A stretch of DNA of 64,000 bases, taken from Leifsonia sp. Leaf264 (lineage in GTDB: Bacteria > Actinomycetota > Actinomycetes > Actinomycetales > Microbacteriaceae). Position numbers and translations under genes: made by a program. The DNA lies in assembly GCF_001422325.1 (NCBI RefSeq), contig NZ_LMMR01000001.1, positions 125,256 to 189,255 on the forward strand. Reading direction: 5' to 3'. Shown here one piece after another: positions 55,904-64,000 of the stretch; within the stretch, counting starts at the first letter, position 1; the number at the start of each line of letters is the position of its first letter. The notes under the pieces are model-generated. The model searched no databases and was not told the DNA's origin. It saw nothing but the letters and a program-made list of their open reading frames with translations.

Positions 55904-56836
55904 CTAGAGCAGCCCCGCCTTGTCGAGCCAGTCCTTGGCCGCGGTGTTCGCCGAGGCCTTCTCGTCGCCCTCGACCCTGTCGCGCAGTTCGATGAGGTCG
56001 TCGGTCGTGAGCTTGGCCGAGACGGCGTCGAGCGCCTTCTCGAGCTTGTCCGACGCGATCTTCGAGCTGAGCAGCGGGATCACGTTCTGCGCCGAGATGA
56101 GGTTCTCGGGGTCATCGAGCACGACGAGGTTCTTCGACTTGATGTCGGGAGACGTCGTGTAGATGTCGGCGACCTGCACGGTGTTGTCGGTGAGTGCCTT
56201 GACGGTGTCGGGTCCGCCGAAGTCCTCAATCGGCACGAAGGTCACGTCGCTCACCTTGTAGACCGACTTGAGGCCCGGGATCCCGTAGCCGAGCTCACCG
56301 AACTGCGGGTTGGCGCCGAGGCTGAACGGCTCGATCTTCGAGAGGTCGCCGATGGCCTTCAGGCCGTTCTTGTCGGCGGTCTCCTTCGTGACGACGTAGG
56401 CGTCCTTGTCCTCAGCGGCTGCCGACTTGTAGACCACCAGGTCGTCCTTCGCCACGGCGTCGCCGAGGGCGCCGTCGACGTCAGCCGTCGTGCGCTCGGT
56501 GTACTCCGTGTCGTAGTACGCCAGCAGGTTGCCGTTGTACTCGGGGATGAGGTTGATCGAACCGTCCTGCAGGGCGGGGATGGTCTGCTGGCGCGGGCCG
56601 ATGTTGAACTTGGTGCTCACGTCGAAGCCCTGCGCTGTGAGCGCCTGGGCGTAGATCTCGCCGAGGATCTCGCTCTCGGGGAAGGCGAACGAGCCGACGA
56701 CGATGGCGTCGCCGGAGTCTCCCCCCGAAGCGGTCTCGGGAGCGGTGGGATCTCCTGTTGCGCACCCTGCCAGAGCCACGACAGCTCCGACCGCGACAAC
56801 GCCGATGGCGATCCGGCCCTTCTTGAAAATACTCAT
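55904..56836 (-). CDS. Osmoprotectant (glycine betaine/choline type) ABC transporter substrate-binding lipoprotein
   Basis: 310 residues with a lipobox (ALAGC, Cys near 25). OpuAC-like domain: AIVVGSFAFPESEILGEIYAQAL, RQQTIPALQDGSINLIPEYNGNLLAYY, and DVTFVPIEDFGGPDTVKAL. Binds quaternary ammonium compounds or a related solute and feeds the two permeases. ATG overlaps the stop of the upstream permease by 4 bases. Last gene of the operon ATPase-permease-permease-SBP. Exact ligand not determined from sequence. Confidence 0.92.
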   Translation of the reverse strand: MSIFKKGRIAIGVVAVGAVVALAGCATGDPTAPETASGGDSGDAIVVGSFAFPESEILGEIYAQALTAQGFDVSTKFNIGPRQQTIPALQDGSINLIPEYNGNLLAYYDTEYTERTTADVDGALGDAVAKDDLVVYKSAAAEDKDAYVVTKETADKNGLKAIGDLSKIEPFSLGANPQFGELGYGIPGLKSVYKVSDVTFVPIEDFGGPDTVKALTDNTVQVADIYTTSPDIKSKNLVVLDDPENLISAQNVIPLLSSKIASDKLEKALDAVSAKLTTDDLIELRDRVEGDEKASANTAAKDWLDKAGLL

Positions 56837-57615
56837 GATTTCCCTTCCTGGATTGGTGTTCCCACCGTCGTGGACGGGCCGTGTGCCCGCCGACGAAGAC
56901 TCTGTTGTTCAGTCTGGCGTGCGCTGCCGACACCCGGCGTCGCTGTGAGTCGTTGGATGACGGCGAAGACGCCGTCGATCAGAAGTGCGAGCACTGTGAT
57001 GAGGATGGCGCCGCCGAGGATGCGGTCATAGTCGTTGAGTCCGATGCCGCTGGCGATGATGCGTCCGAGGCCGCCGAGACCGACGTAGGAGGCGATGACC
57101 ACCGTCGCGATGACCTGGAGGACGCCGGCGCGGAGCCCGCCGATGATGAGCGGGAGCGAGAGCGGGATCTCCACCTTGGTGAGGATCTGCATCTCGGTCA
57201 TGCCGCTCGCCCGGGCGGAGTCGATCGTCTGGCGATCGACGGATTCCAGGCCGGCGTAGGCCCCGGCGAGGATGGAGGGGATCGCGAGCAGCACGAGCGC
57301 GATCATCGTCCCGACGAAGTTCGCCGTCGTGCCGACCATCGAGTAGCCGAGCACCATCGTCAGGAAGAACAGCACACCGAGGGTCGGGAGGGCGCGCATG
57401 GCTCCGGTGAAGGAGATGACGAACTGACGTCCCTTTCCCGTGTGGCCGATGTAGAAGCCGAGGGGCAGCGCGATCGCCGCAGCGATCAGCACCGACACGA
57501 AGGTGTAGAGCAGGTGTTCCGCCAGTCGGTCCTGGATGGGCAGCGGCGATTGCGAGCCCGGCACCCAGTTGGCCGGATCGAGGATCCATTGGATCGCGCT
57601 CACGAAGAGGTTCAT
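56833..57615 (-). CDS. Osmoprotectant ABC transporter permease (second)
   Basis: 260 residues with about six membrane helices. GAMRALPTLGVLFFLTMVLG, AIPSILAGAYAGLESV and the EAA loop (DSARASGMTEMQILTKVEIP) are typical of the OpuCB/D type. A longer loop near the N-terminus contains VPGSQSPLPIQDRLAEHLLY. Start ATG 57615 overlaps the previous permease stop by 4 bases; its own stop overlaps the SBP start by 4 bases. Confidence 0.93.
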   Translation of the reverse strand: MNLFVSAIQWILDPANWVPGSQSPLPIQDRLAEHLLYTFVSVLIAAAIALPLGFYIGHTGKGRQFVISFTGAMRALPTLGVLFFLTMVLGYSMVGTTANFVGTMIALVLLAIPSILAGAYAGLESVDRQTIDSARASGMTEMQILTKVEIPLSLPLIIGGLRAGVLQVIATVVIASYVGLGGLGRIIASGIGLNDYDRILGGAILITVLALLIDGVFAVIQRLTATPGVGSARQTEQQSLRRRAHGPSTTVGTPIQEGKS

Positions 57616-58334
57616 GCGAGGCCTCGTCCCGTGTTTCCGCTGGGAACCGGAGCCATCGACACGAGGATCTCCTCGGTGCCCCGACGCTTTCCCGACTTCG
57701 GCTCGCCGCGACTCCACGGAAGCAGGATGCGTCCGAGCAGCACGAGCACGAGGTCGAAGACGAGTGCGATGAGAAGGCTGGCGATGATTCCGGTCCCGAC
57801 CTCCTCGAGGATCCCGCGTTGCTTTCCGTTGACGAACAGGTAGCCGAGGTTCTCACTGCCGATCAGCACGCCGACGGAGACGAGGGCGATCGTGCTCACC
57901 GAGACCACGCGCATCCCGGCGAGCAGGACCGGCCCGGCGAGGGGGAACTCCACCTTCCAGAACTGCTGCCACCGCGAGTACCCCATCGCCAGAGAGGCCT
58001 GCTTGACGTCGGGCGAGACCGACGCGAAGGCATCGGCGGCCGCGCGCACCATGATGGCGACGGCGTAGATGCCGAGGGCGACGATCAGGTTGATGTCGCT
58101 CAGCACCTTGGTGCCGAGGATGGCCGGGAGGATCACGAAGAGCGGCAGTGACGGGATCGTGTAGAGCAGGCTCGTCGACGTGATGATGATGCCGCGGGCG
58201 GTTCGACCTGTGATGGCGAGGCGGCCGAGAGGCACCGCGATGACGAAGCCGGCGATGATCGGGATGATGCTCAACCGGATGTGGTTGAGCGTCAGGTCGA
58301 CGACGAGTTCCCAGTTCGAGAGGAACCAGTTCAC
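57612..58334 (-). CDS. Osmoprotectant ABC transporter permease (first)
   Basis: 240 residues. LTLNHIRLSIIPIIAGFVIAVPLG, TSLLYTIPSLPLFVILPAILG and the EAA loop (KQASLAMGYSRWQQFWKVEFPLAGP) identify an OpuCB-type permease. GTG start overlaps the ATPase stop (GTGA). A basic, Pro/Gly tail follows the last helix. Confidence 0.93.
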   Translation of the reverse strand: MNWFLSNWELVVDLTLNHIRLSIIPIIAGFVIAVPLGRLAITGRTARGIIITSTSLLYTIPSLPLFVILPAILGTKVLSDINLIVALGIYAVAIMVRAAADAFASVSPDVKQASLAMGYSRWQQFWKVEFPLAGPVLLAGMRVVSVSTIALVSVGVLIGSENLGYLFVNGKQRGILEEVGTGIIASLLIALVFDLVLVLLGRILLPWSRGEPKSGKRRGTEEILVSMAPVPSGNTGRGLA

Positions 58335-59197
58335 GACACTCTCACGTCCGTGGGCGTGACGTCCTCGGACGGGGCCTCCCCGTCGATCAGGCCGGCGGGG
58401 CGCCCGGTGTCGTCGACGACGAGGATCTGACCGCTCGCCGGGTCCTTGGGCTCGAGGTGCAGACGGCGCTGGCCCCTGTCGGCGCCGATGAACGACGAGA
58501 CGAAGTCGTCGGCCGGATGCGCGAGGATCTCCGCGGGCGTGCCGACCTGCGCGACGATGCCTCCGGTCTTGAACACGACGACCTGGTCGCCGAGGGTGAA
58601 GGCCTCGTCGATGTCGTGGGTCACGAACACGACGGTCTTGTCCAGGTCGCGCTGCAGGCGCTTCAGCTCGTTCTGCAGTTCGACGCGGACGATGGGGTCG
58701 ACGGCGCCGAACGGTTCGTCCATCAGCAGGATGTTGGGATCGGCGGCGAGGGCGCGGGCGACCCCGACGCGCTGCTGCTGGCCGCCGGAGAGCTGCCGCG
58801 GGTACTTGGTCGCGAGTGAGCGGTCGAGGCCGACGGTGTCGAGCAGTTCGAGAGCACGTGCGCGGGCCTCGGACTTCGACGTTCCCCGCAGAAGCGGAAC
58901 CGTCGCCACGTTGTCCACGATCCGGCGATGCGGCAGGAGGCCGCCGTTCTGCATCACGTAGCCGATGCTGCGTCGCAGGTGGACAGGGTCGCTGCCGGAG
59001 ACATCCGTGTCATCGATGATGACCTGACCCGACGTGGGATCGACCATGCGGTTGATCATGCGGAGGAGAGTGGTCTTGCCGGACCCTGACGAACCCACGA
59101 ACACCGTGATGCGTCGTGAGGGGATCAGCAGGGAGAAGTCATCGACCGCGAGAGTGCCGTCGGGAAACCGTTTCGACACCGAGCGGAACTCGATCAT
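58331..59197 (-). CDS. Osmoprotectant ABC transporter ATP-binding protein
   Basis: 288 residues. VGSSGSGKTTLLRMINRMVDPTSG (Walker A, with the OpuA/OpuC-type continuation), YVMQNGGLLPHRRIVDNV, LSGGQQQRVGVARAL, LLMDEPFGAVDPIVR and VTHDIDEA. It ends in a short tail instead of the tandem CBS domains of full-length OpuCA. First structural gene of the operon, preceded by GAGGAAAAG and the 126-bp gap after the TetR gene. Confidence 0.94.
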   Translation of the reverse strand: MIEFRSVSKRFPDGTLAVDDFSLLIPSRRITVFVGSSGSGKTTLLRMINRMVDPTSGQVIIDDTDVSGSDPVHLRRSIGYVMQNGGLLPHRRIVDNVATVPLLRGTSKSEARARALELLDTVGLDRSLATKYPRQLSGGQQQRVGVARALAADPNILLMDEPFGAVDPIVRVELQNELKRLQRDLDKTVVFVTHDIDEAFTLGDQVVVFKTGGIVAQVGTPAEILAHPADDFVSSFIGADRGQRRLHLEPKDPASGQILVVDDTGRPAGLIDGEAPSEDVTPTDVRVS

Positions 59198-59241
59198 GGG
59201 ACGAACTCTTTTCCTCGATGCAGCCGAACGGGGCAGTGTCA

Positions 59242-59252
59242 GTGTTCAACAC
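59242..59252. promoter_or_regulatory. Candidate TetR operator (GTGTT-N-AACAC)
   Basis: An 11-bp palindrome 45 bases upstream of the ATPase start, in the gap after the TetR gene. Position suits a site for the adjacent TetR-type repressor; no promoter boxes could be assigned with confidence. Confidence 0.35.
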
Positions 59253-59323
59253 AAACACCATTCGGCGCTCGAGGCAAAAAGGATTGCGGATTGAGGCGAA
59301 TCTGTGACTCACCCCTTGACAAG

Positions 59324-59977
59324 TCAGCCGGCGACTGGTCCGAACAATCCCGTGAGGTACCCGTGCAGCACCCGGCGCGCTTCGGCGATGTAGCGCTCGT
59401 CACCGTCCGCGTCGTAGGCGAAGGCCCGCGAGAGGATGGCGTCCATCATCTCGACTGCCACCTCGAGGTGGAAGTCGAGGTTCTCGCCGCCGTCGAGACC
59501 GAAGACCTCGGTGAGGACCTGGGAGTACATCTTCGCGAACGGCATGTCGATGTCGTCCTCCGTGCCGCCGGCGGGGATGCGCTCGCGGTCGACGAAGTGG
59601 ATGATGCGGAACCCGGGCTCGGCGCGGTACAGCTCGACGAACGAGGTGACGCCGAGGTCGACGGCCTCCCACCAGCTCGACGGAGCCTCGGACTCGATGA
59701 GGGAGACGATGCGGCTGCGGAACCTGGCCATCGACCGCTCGCGCAGTGCCTGGAGCACCGCGATGCGGTCGGGGAAGTACCGATAGACCGTTCCGATCGA
59801 CGCGCCGGAGCGCTCGGCGATCATGGCCGTGGTGAGACGGTCGAAGCCGATCTCGTCGACGATTGTGGCTGCTGCGTCGAGCAGAGCGTTCAGGCGGTCG
59901 GCTCCGCGCTGTTGGATGGGTTCCGTTCGCACGAGTGCGACAGGGAACTCAGCCCCGATGATGCTGCCTACCGGCAC
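59324..59977 (-). CDS. TetR family transcriptional regulator
   Basis: 217 residues. The N-terminal helix-turn-helix reads RLNALLDAAATIVDEIGFDRLTTAMIAERSGASIGTVYRYFPDRIAVLQAL (about residues 28-78). The C-terminal ligand domain resembles those of TetR_C_17-like members (FRIIHFVDRE...). Precedes the osmoprotectant ABC genes on the same strand and may control them. GTG start with a strong AAGGAGG just before it. Confidence 0.93.
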   Translation of the reverse strand: MPVGSIIGAEFPVALVRTEPIQQRGADRLNALLDAAATIVDEIGFDRLTTAMIAERSGASIGTVYRYFPDRIAVLQALRERSMARFRSRIVSLIESEAPSSWWEAVDLGVTSFVELYRAEPGFRIIHFVDRERIPAGGTEDDIDMPFAKMYSQVLTEVFGLDGGENLDFHLEVAVEMMDAILSRAFAYDADGDERYIAEARRVLHGYLTGLFGPVAG

Positions 59978-60004
59978 TGATCCTCCTTGGAAATTGCAGC
60001 CTTC

Positions 60005-60010
60005 ATTCTA
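60005..60010 (-). promoter_or_regulatory. -10 box (TAGAAT) of the tetR gene
   Basis: TAGAAT on the minus strand, about 28 bases before the GTG start, with AAGGAGG (59982-59988) between. This one is not leaderless. No clear -35 box. Confidence 0.4.
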
Positions 60011-60074
60011 TGCATCTGAATGGGGGTTTCCTGAACGCGCTCTCAGTCGGCTCGCTCGTGAGAAACTGGTGCAA

Positions 60075-61151
60075 ATGGTCAGTTCAACGGATGCAGAGCC
60101 CCAGCGTTCCGTCGACCACCCGACGACTCATCTGTTCGCCAGGTTCGAGGACATGGTGCACACGCGACGGGAGACCTGGGCCCGGAAACACGGGCGAGTG
60201 CCCCTGATCATCCCGTTCGCGGGCTACGGATCGACCCAGTGGACACGGGTGCTCTGCCGGGTCATGCTGCAGAAGCCGGTGCCTGTACCGTCGGATCCGC
60301 CCACCCGCGCCGACCGCAAGCGGGCCAAGCGCAGCGAGCGACTCCGCGGTTGGCGCAGCTTCGTCAGTGTCCCCCTCAATGGGGCGATGGTGTCGATCAC
60401 CATCGACGGCAGGACGACCGAGGTGAGGGCCGATCGCGGTGGCGTCGTCGACGCCGTCATCCCCATCGCGCTCGAACCAGGGTGGCATGTCGCGACGATC
60501 GAGACGCCGGGCGGAGTCGCCGTCGAGGCACCGACGCAGATCATCGCGCCGGACGTGTCGTTCGGCATCGTGTCCGACGTCGACGACACGGTGATGGTCA
60601 CAGTGCTCCCCCGCCCGTTCGTCGCGGCGTGGAACACCTTCGTGCTCGACGAGCACGCGCGCATCCCGACGCCGGGAATGGCCGTCCTGATGGAGCGACT
60701 GGTGTCGTCGCACCCGGGCAGCCCGGTGATCTACCTCTCGACCGGGGCCTGGAACGTGGCCCCGACCCTCACCCGGTTCCTGTCGCGCAACATCTACCCG
60801 GCGGGCACCCTGCTACTGACGGACTGGGGGCCCACCCACGACCGCTGGTTCCGCAGTGGCCAGGAGCACAAGCGCGACAACCTGCGCCGGCTGGCCGAGG
60901 AGTTCCCGAACATCAAGTGGCTGCTCATCGGCGACGACGGGCAGCACGACGAGGACGTGTACCGCGAGTTCTCGGCCGAGCGTCCGGGTCATGTGTCGGC
61001 CGTCGCCATCCGGCAGCTCTCGACCGGTGAGGCCGTGCTGGCCGGTGGACGGTCGAAGTCCGAGCGGGGCAGCACTCCCGATGTTCCGTGGGTCTACGCC
61101 CCAGACGGCTCGGGCATCGCTGAACAGTTGGACGAGCTCGGAATGGTCTGA
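60075..61151 (+). CDS. App1-like phosphatase (DUF2183)
   Basis: 358 residues. The DUF2183 catalytic motif DVDDT is at residues 168-172 (IVSDVDDTVMVT), followed by STGAWNVAPTLTRFLSRN, DWGPTHDRWFRSGQEHK and LLIGDDGQHDEDVY, all typical of App1. Yeast App1 is a phosphatidate phosphatase of the HAD-like type; bacterial substrates are uncharacterised. The first 160 residues form a basic region and a beta-rich domain. ATG 60075 chosen; longer readings run into the tetR promoter. Confidence 0.88.
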   Translation: MVSSTDAEPQRSVDHPTTHLFARFEDMVHTRRETWARKHGRVPLIIPFAGYGSTQWTRVLCRVMLQKPVPVPSDPPTRADRKRAKRSERLRGWRSFVSVPLNGAMVSITIDGRTTEVRADRGGVVDAVIPIALEPGWHVATIETPGGVAVEAPTQIIAPDVSFGIVSDVDDTVMVTVLPRPFVAAWNTFVLDEHARIPTPGMAVLMERLVSSHPGSPVIYLSTGAWNVAPTLTRFLSRNIYPAGTLLLTDWGPTHDRWFRSGQEHKRDNLRRLAEEFPNIKWLLIGDDGQHDEDVYREFSAERPGHVSAVAIRQLSTGEAVLAGGRSKSERGSTPDVPWVYAPDGSGIAEQLDELGMV

Positions 61152-61178
61152 ACCGGCTGATCGGCCCGCCCAGACCGC

Positions 61179-61853
61179 TCAGCGCTGCAGGTACGCCAGC
61201 ACGGCCAGCACCCGCCGGTGGTCCGAGCCCGAGCCGTCGAGGCCGAGCTTCTGGAAGATGGCGGTGACGTTCTTCTCCACCGCGCCGATGCCGATGAACA
61301 GCCGTTCGGCGATGCCGGCGTTCGTACGCCCCTCGGCCATGAGCTCGAGCACTTCGCGTTCTCGTGGCGTCAGGGCACCGAGCGGATCGACTCGGCGGCC
61401 GATCAGCTCCCTCACGACCTGCGGATCGAGCACGGTGCCACCTGAGCTCACCCGGGACACCGCATCCTTCAGTTCGTCGAGCGAAGCGACGCGGTCTTTG
61501 AGGAGATAGCCGACACCGCCGTCCCCCGATGCCAGGAGCTCCTGCGCATAGGCGCCCTCCACGTACTGGCTGAGCAGTAGGATGCCGACCTCGGGCAGCG
61601 TGTGACGGATGTGCACGGCGGCCCGAACGCCCTCGTCGCGGAAGGTCGGCGGCATCCGCACGTCGAGCACGACCAGGTCGGGAAGCACCCCGTCGATCTC
61701 GGCGAGCAGCGACTCGGCGTCTCCGTAGGCGCCGACGGTCTCGAAGCCGGCCTCGTCGAACAGCCGCACCAGACCCTCGCGCAGCAGCACCGAGTCCTCG
61801 GCGAGCATGATCCGGAGGGGTGCCGACGGAGTCGGGGCGTCTGTCGTCGTCAC
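61179..61853 (-). CDS. NarL/LuxR-type response regulator
   Basis: 224 residues. Receiver with AEDSVLLREGL (acidic pair), phospho-acceptor Asp in LVVLDVRMPPT, LLSQYVEGAYA and GYLLKDRV; GerE helix-turn-helix LTPREREVLELMAEGRTNAGIAERLFIGIGAVEKNVTAIF. Partner of the sensor kinase that ends 4 bases upstream. GTG start. Targets unknown; the multicopper oxidase in the same unit suggests copper or redox control. Confidence 0.94.
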   Translation of the reverse strand: MTTTDAPTPSAPLRIMLAEDSVLLREGLVRLFDEAGFETVGAYGDAESLLAEIDGVLPDLVVLDVRMPPTFRDEGVRAAVHIRHTLPEVGILLLSQYVEGAYAQELLASGDGGVGYLLKDRVASLDELKDAVSRVSSGGTVLDPQVVRELIGRRVDPLGALTPREREVLELMAEGRTNAGIAERLFIGIGAVEKNVTAIFQKLGLDGSGSDHRRVLAVLAYLQR

Positions 61854-61857
61854 CCAC

Positions 61858-63279
61858 TCAGGATAGAGCGGCGGCCTCCACCGGCAATGGGATGTGGGCG
61901 CCGACGCTCGTCGGTCCGCCGACGGGGCTGTCGATGACCAGCAGCCCGCGTAGTCCGGTCAGGCGTTCCTCCAGGCCGCTGAGGCCGTGTCCGGCGACAG
62001 ACGCCGCTCCCCCGACGCCGTCGTCCACGACCCAGAGGTCGAGCCAGCGCTGCTCGCCATCTGCCGTCGCACCAGTGGCGGCATCCGTCGGGCGGGTCGC
62101 GATGATCAGGCGGATGCCGGTCGCGCCGGCGTGCTTGACGGCATTGGTGACCAGTTCCGCGGCGATGAAGTAGGCGCTGCGTTCGATCTCCCCCGGCAGC
62201 CTCTCCTCGGGGTCGAGCGACGACTCCAGCCGCACCGGGACCGGACTGCGGGTCGCGAGCGAGTCGAGCGCGCTCACCAGGCCGCGGTCCTGCAGGATGG
62301 GCGGCGCGAAGCCGCGAGACAACGCCCGCAGCTCCTCGAGGGTGTCGTGCGCCTGCTGGCGTGCCTCGACGAGCAGCGACTTTGCCGCGGAGGGATCGGT
62401 GTCGAGCCTCCGCTCGGCGGCCGCCAGGTCCATCTGCAGCCTCACGAGCCGCTGCTGCGGACCGTCGTGGATGTCGCGCTCGAGGCGTCGCAGCGAGCGG
62501 TCCTCAGCGGCGACGGCGGCGCCTCGCGACGCGCTGAGGTCGGCGACCTCGCGGCGCAGCTCCTCGGAGCGCCAGCGGCCCAGCATCCCGCGGGCGACGC
62601 CCTGGTGCATGAGGGTCAGCAGTCGAGTGACGAAGGGAAGCGTGATCAGGAATAGAACTCCGACGATGAACTCGAAGACGATCTCGCCGGCCATGTCGTC
62701 GAACTGCCAGGCGTTGCCGGGGAACATCCAGTCGAGTACGACGTCGTGCAGCCAGAACTGGCGATCGCCCATCGGGATGTCGCGTGCCCAGATCCAGAAC
62801 GTCACGCCGCCGAGGCCGACGGCGGTCCAGGCCACCGTGATGGTCCAGCTGACCACGCTGATGATCGGCGCGACGATCATGGTGTGCAGCAAGTACAGCC
62901 AGTAGTGGCCGTCCGCCACGGGTCCGAAGACGAAGCGCCCCCAGTACCCGGAGTCGGCGTTGCGCGGCTGCCAGTGCGGCTGCGGGATGGCCGGGCGACC
63001 GGCCCAGCGCAGGCGCACCAGCTCCAGGGTGCCGAACCCTCGGCCGATGTACAGGCTCGCGATCACGACGAAGATGCCGAAGACGAGAACGAGCGACCCG
63101 ACGCCGGTCCAGAACAGCGGCGCCAGGATCGAGAGCCCGATGATCGCGATGGGCATGGTGAGGAGCAGGAAGCCGAGCTCCTGCGGGACGCGACGCCAGA
63201 GCGCGCCGTAGCCGGCCCAGCGTGACGGGCGCGCCTCGGCGGGCGTGGTGGCGACGGTGGCGATGCTCTCAGTGCTCAT
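61858..63279 (-). CDS. Sensor histidine kinase with putative-sensor membrane domain
   Basis: 473 residues. The first 230 residues are a membrane 'putative sensor' domain (segments LGFLLLTMPIAIIGLSILAPLFW, GSLVLVFGIFVVIASLYIG, YLLHTMIVAPIISVVSWTITV, IVGVLFLITLPFVTRLL). Phospho-acceptor His271 in RRLERDIHDGPQQRLV; ATPase motifs VTNAVKHAG and HGLSGLEERLTGLRG. ATG 63279 overlaps the multicopper oxidase stop by 11 bases, so it is translated with it. Confidence 0.93.
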   Translation of the reverse strand: MSTESIATVATTPAEARPSRWAGYGALWRRVPQELGFLLLTMPIAIIGLSILAPLFWTGVGSLVLVFGIFVVIASLYIGRGFGTLELVRLRWAGRPAIPQPHWQPRNADSGYWGRFVFGPVADGHYWLYLLHTMIVAPIISVVSWTITVAWTAVGLGGVTFWIWARDIPMGDRQFWLHDVVLDWMFPGNAWQFDDMAGEIVFEFIVGVLFLITLPFVTRLLTLMHQGVARGMLGRWRSEELRREVADLSASRGAAVAAEDRSLRRLERDIHDGPQQRLVRLQMDLAAAERRLDTDPSAAKSLLVEARQQAHDTLEELRALSRGFAPPILQDRGLVSALDSLATRSPVPVRLESSLDPEERLPGEIERSAYFIAAELVTNAVKHAGATGIRLIIATRPTDAATGATADGEQRWLDLWVVDDGVGGAASVAGHGLSGLEERLTGLRGLLVIDSPVGGPTSVGAHIPLPVEAAALS

Positions 63280-64000
63280 GGTGTGCGTTCTCTCCTGGTG
63301 TCATTGTGACGTGCTGGCCCGGCTTCACGACCACGAACTGGCCCATCATGCCGCGGTCCTCGTGCCAGAGCAGGTGGCAGTGATACATGTACGGATGCTT
63401 CGCGTCGCTGTAATCGTCGAAGCGCATCACGAGGTGGAAGTGCCGGTGCGGCGGCAGGTAGATGGTGTCCTTCCAGCCGCCGAGCTCGGGTGGCGGCGGT
63501 GATCCGTCGATGGCCGCGACCTGGAACTGCACGTCGTGGATGTGGAAGTTGTGCGGCCGGTCCATGTCGTTCACCACGTTCCAGACCTCGGTGTCCCCGA
63601 CGTTCACGACCTGGTCGATGCGGCCCATGTCCATCGGCTGCCCATTGATCTCGTAGCCGTCCAGGTGGAGTTCACGGGTGGTGGCGGCATCCGTCGGGTC
63701 GAGGCTGTCTATCGTCGTGAGCCGGGGTGTAACGGATGCCGCGGAGCCGAGCACCGCCCCGGCGCGCAGTTCGAGCACGTCGAAGCTGTCGGCGCCGCCA
63801 TTCTGCGCGCCGCCGTCGCCCTCGACGCCGAGGTCGGGCGTCGCGGACCGCAGCACCGTCGTCTCGCCCGGCAGCATGCGCACGACGATCTCGGCGCGCT
63901 CACCCGGAGAGAGCCGGAGGTGCTCGAGTGGTACCGGCCGCTCGAGCAGACCACCATCGGTCGCCACGAGGTCGTAGCTTCGATCGTCGTCGAAACCGAA
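63269..64000 (-). CDS. Multicopper oxidase, C-terminal part (5' end outside the window)
   Basis: At least 243 C-terminal residues; the start lies beyond 64000. Copper motifs: RPHNFHIHDVQF (HxxHxH), and YHCHLLWHEDRGMM (HCHxxxHxxxxM, type 1 site with Met axial ligand). Similar to CueO/bilirubin-oxidase-like three-domain oxidases, which oxidise Cu(I), metals or phenols. The end (PGENAHHEH) overlaps the sensor kinase start. Whether it carries a Tat signal cannot be seen here. Confidence 0.92.
   Translation of the reverse strand, partial: FGFDDDRSYDLVATDGGLLERPVPLEHLRLSPGERAEIVVRMLPGETTVLRSATPDLGVEGDGGAQNGGADSFDVLELRAGAVLGSAASVTPRLTTIDSLDPTDAATTRELHLDGYEINGQPMDMGRIDQVVNVGDTEVWNVVNDMDRPHNFHIHDVQFQVAAIDGSPPPPELGGWKDTIYLPPHRHFHLVMRFDDYSDAKHPYMYHCHLLWHEDRGMMGQFVVVKPGQHVTMTPGENAHHEH

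Overview
The window is a G+C-rich (roughly two-thirds G+C by eye) piece of an actinobacterial chromosome. Gene content and order (hrcA-dnaJ2-rsmE-phoH-ybeY-era, recO-uppS, rpsT, holA-comEC-comEA, leuS), type-2 LeuA, frequent GTG starts, four-base ATGA/GTGA overlaps and many apparently leaderless promoters fit Actinomycetes. I infer family Microbacteriaceae with moderate confidence. Nearly all genes lie on the minus strand, so the text reads mostly from right to left. No tRNA, rRNA, CRISPR array, IS element or prophage was seen.

Layout. 1-5.9 kb: an oligopeptide/dipeptide-type ABC importer (lipoprotein, two permeases, a fused double ATPase, and a second ATPase cut by the window edge). 6-13 kb: dnaG, a MarR-MATE efflux pair, dgt and dus, with a YbaK-type deacylase on the plus strand. 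13-18.5 kb: a FrnE/DsbA-like thiol oxidoreductase translationally coupled to an undescribed 40-residue Cys-containing peptide, then uppS-recO, a TRIC-type membrane protein, and leuA with a leucine leader peptide and attenuator. 18.5-29.9 kb: an ABC exporter and a two-component system, apparently inserted into the conserved hrcA-to-era block and overlapping the end of era; the block is headed by CIRCE. 30-37 kb: two small DUF4870-like membrane proteins, hemW, a DUF1990 protein, a hypothetical, lepA, an alpha/beta hydrolase and an SDR. 37-46 kb: rpsT, holA, comEC (with a 3' frameshift), comEA, leuS and a PabB-like synthase. 46-55 kb: a secreted M28 peptidase, cydABDC, and a divergent BlaI-type repressor plus M56 metalloprotease sharing twin operators with cydA. 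55-64 kb: a DedA protein, an osmoprotectant (QAT) ABC importer behind a TetR gene, an App1-like phosphatase, and a multicopper oxidase-sensor kinase-response regulator unit.

Most distinctive signals. (1) The heptamer CGGATGC/GCATCCG occurs about 95 times by hand count against about 15 expected from composition. It occurs in several reading frames using otherwise disfavoured codons, and as inverted pairs in three terminator stems, the pattern known for DNA-uptake sequences. (2) The coupled Cys peptide behind the FrnE-like gene. (3) Twin TTCTAC-N5-GTAGAA palindromes between cydA and blaI. (4) A one-base frameshift in comEC just before its conserved YGHP motif. (5) A family of leaderless promoters, one of which would drive a ten-codon ORF overlapping cydD. 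Coordinates of starts are my choices and are argued per gene.
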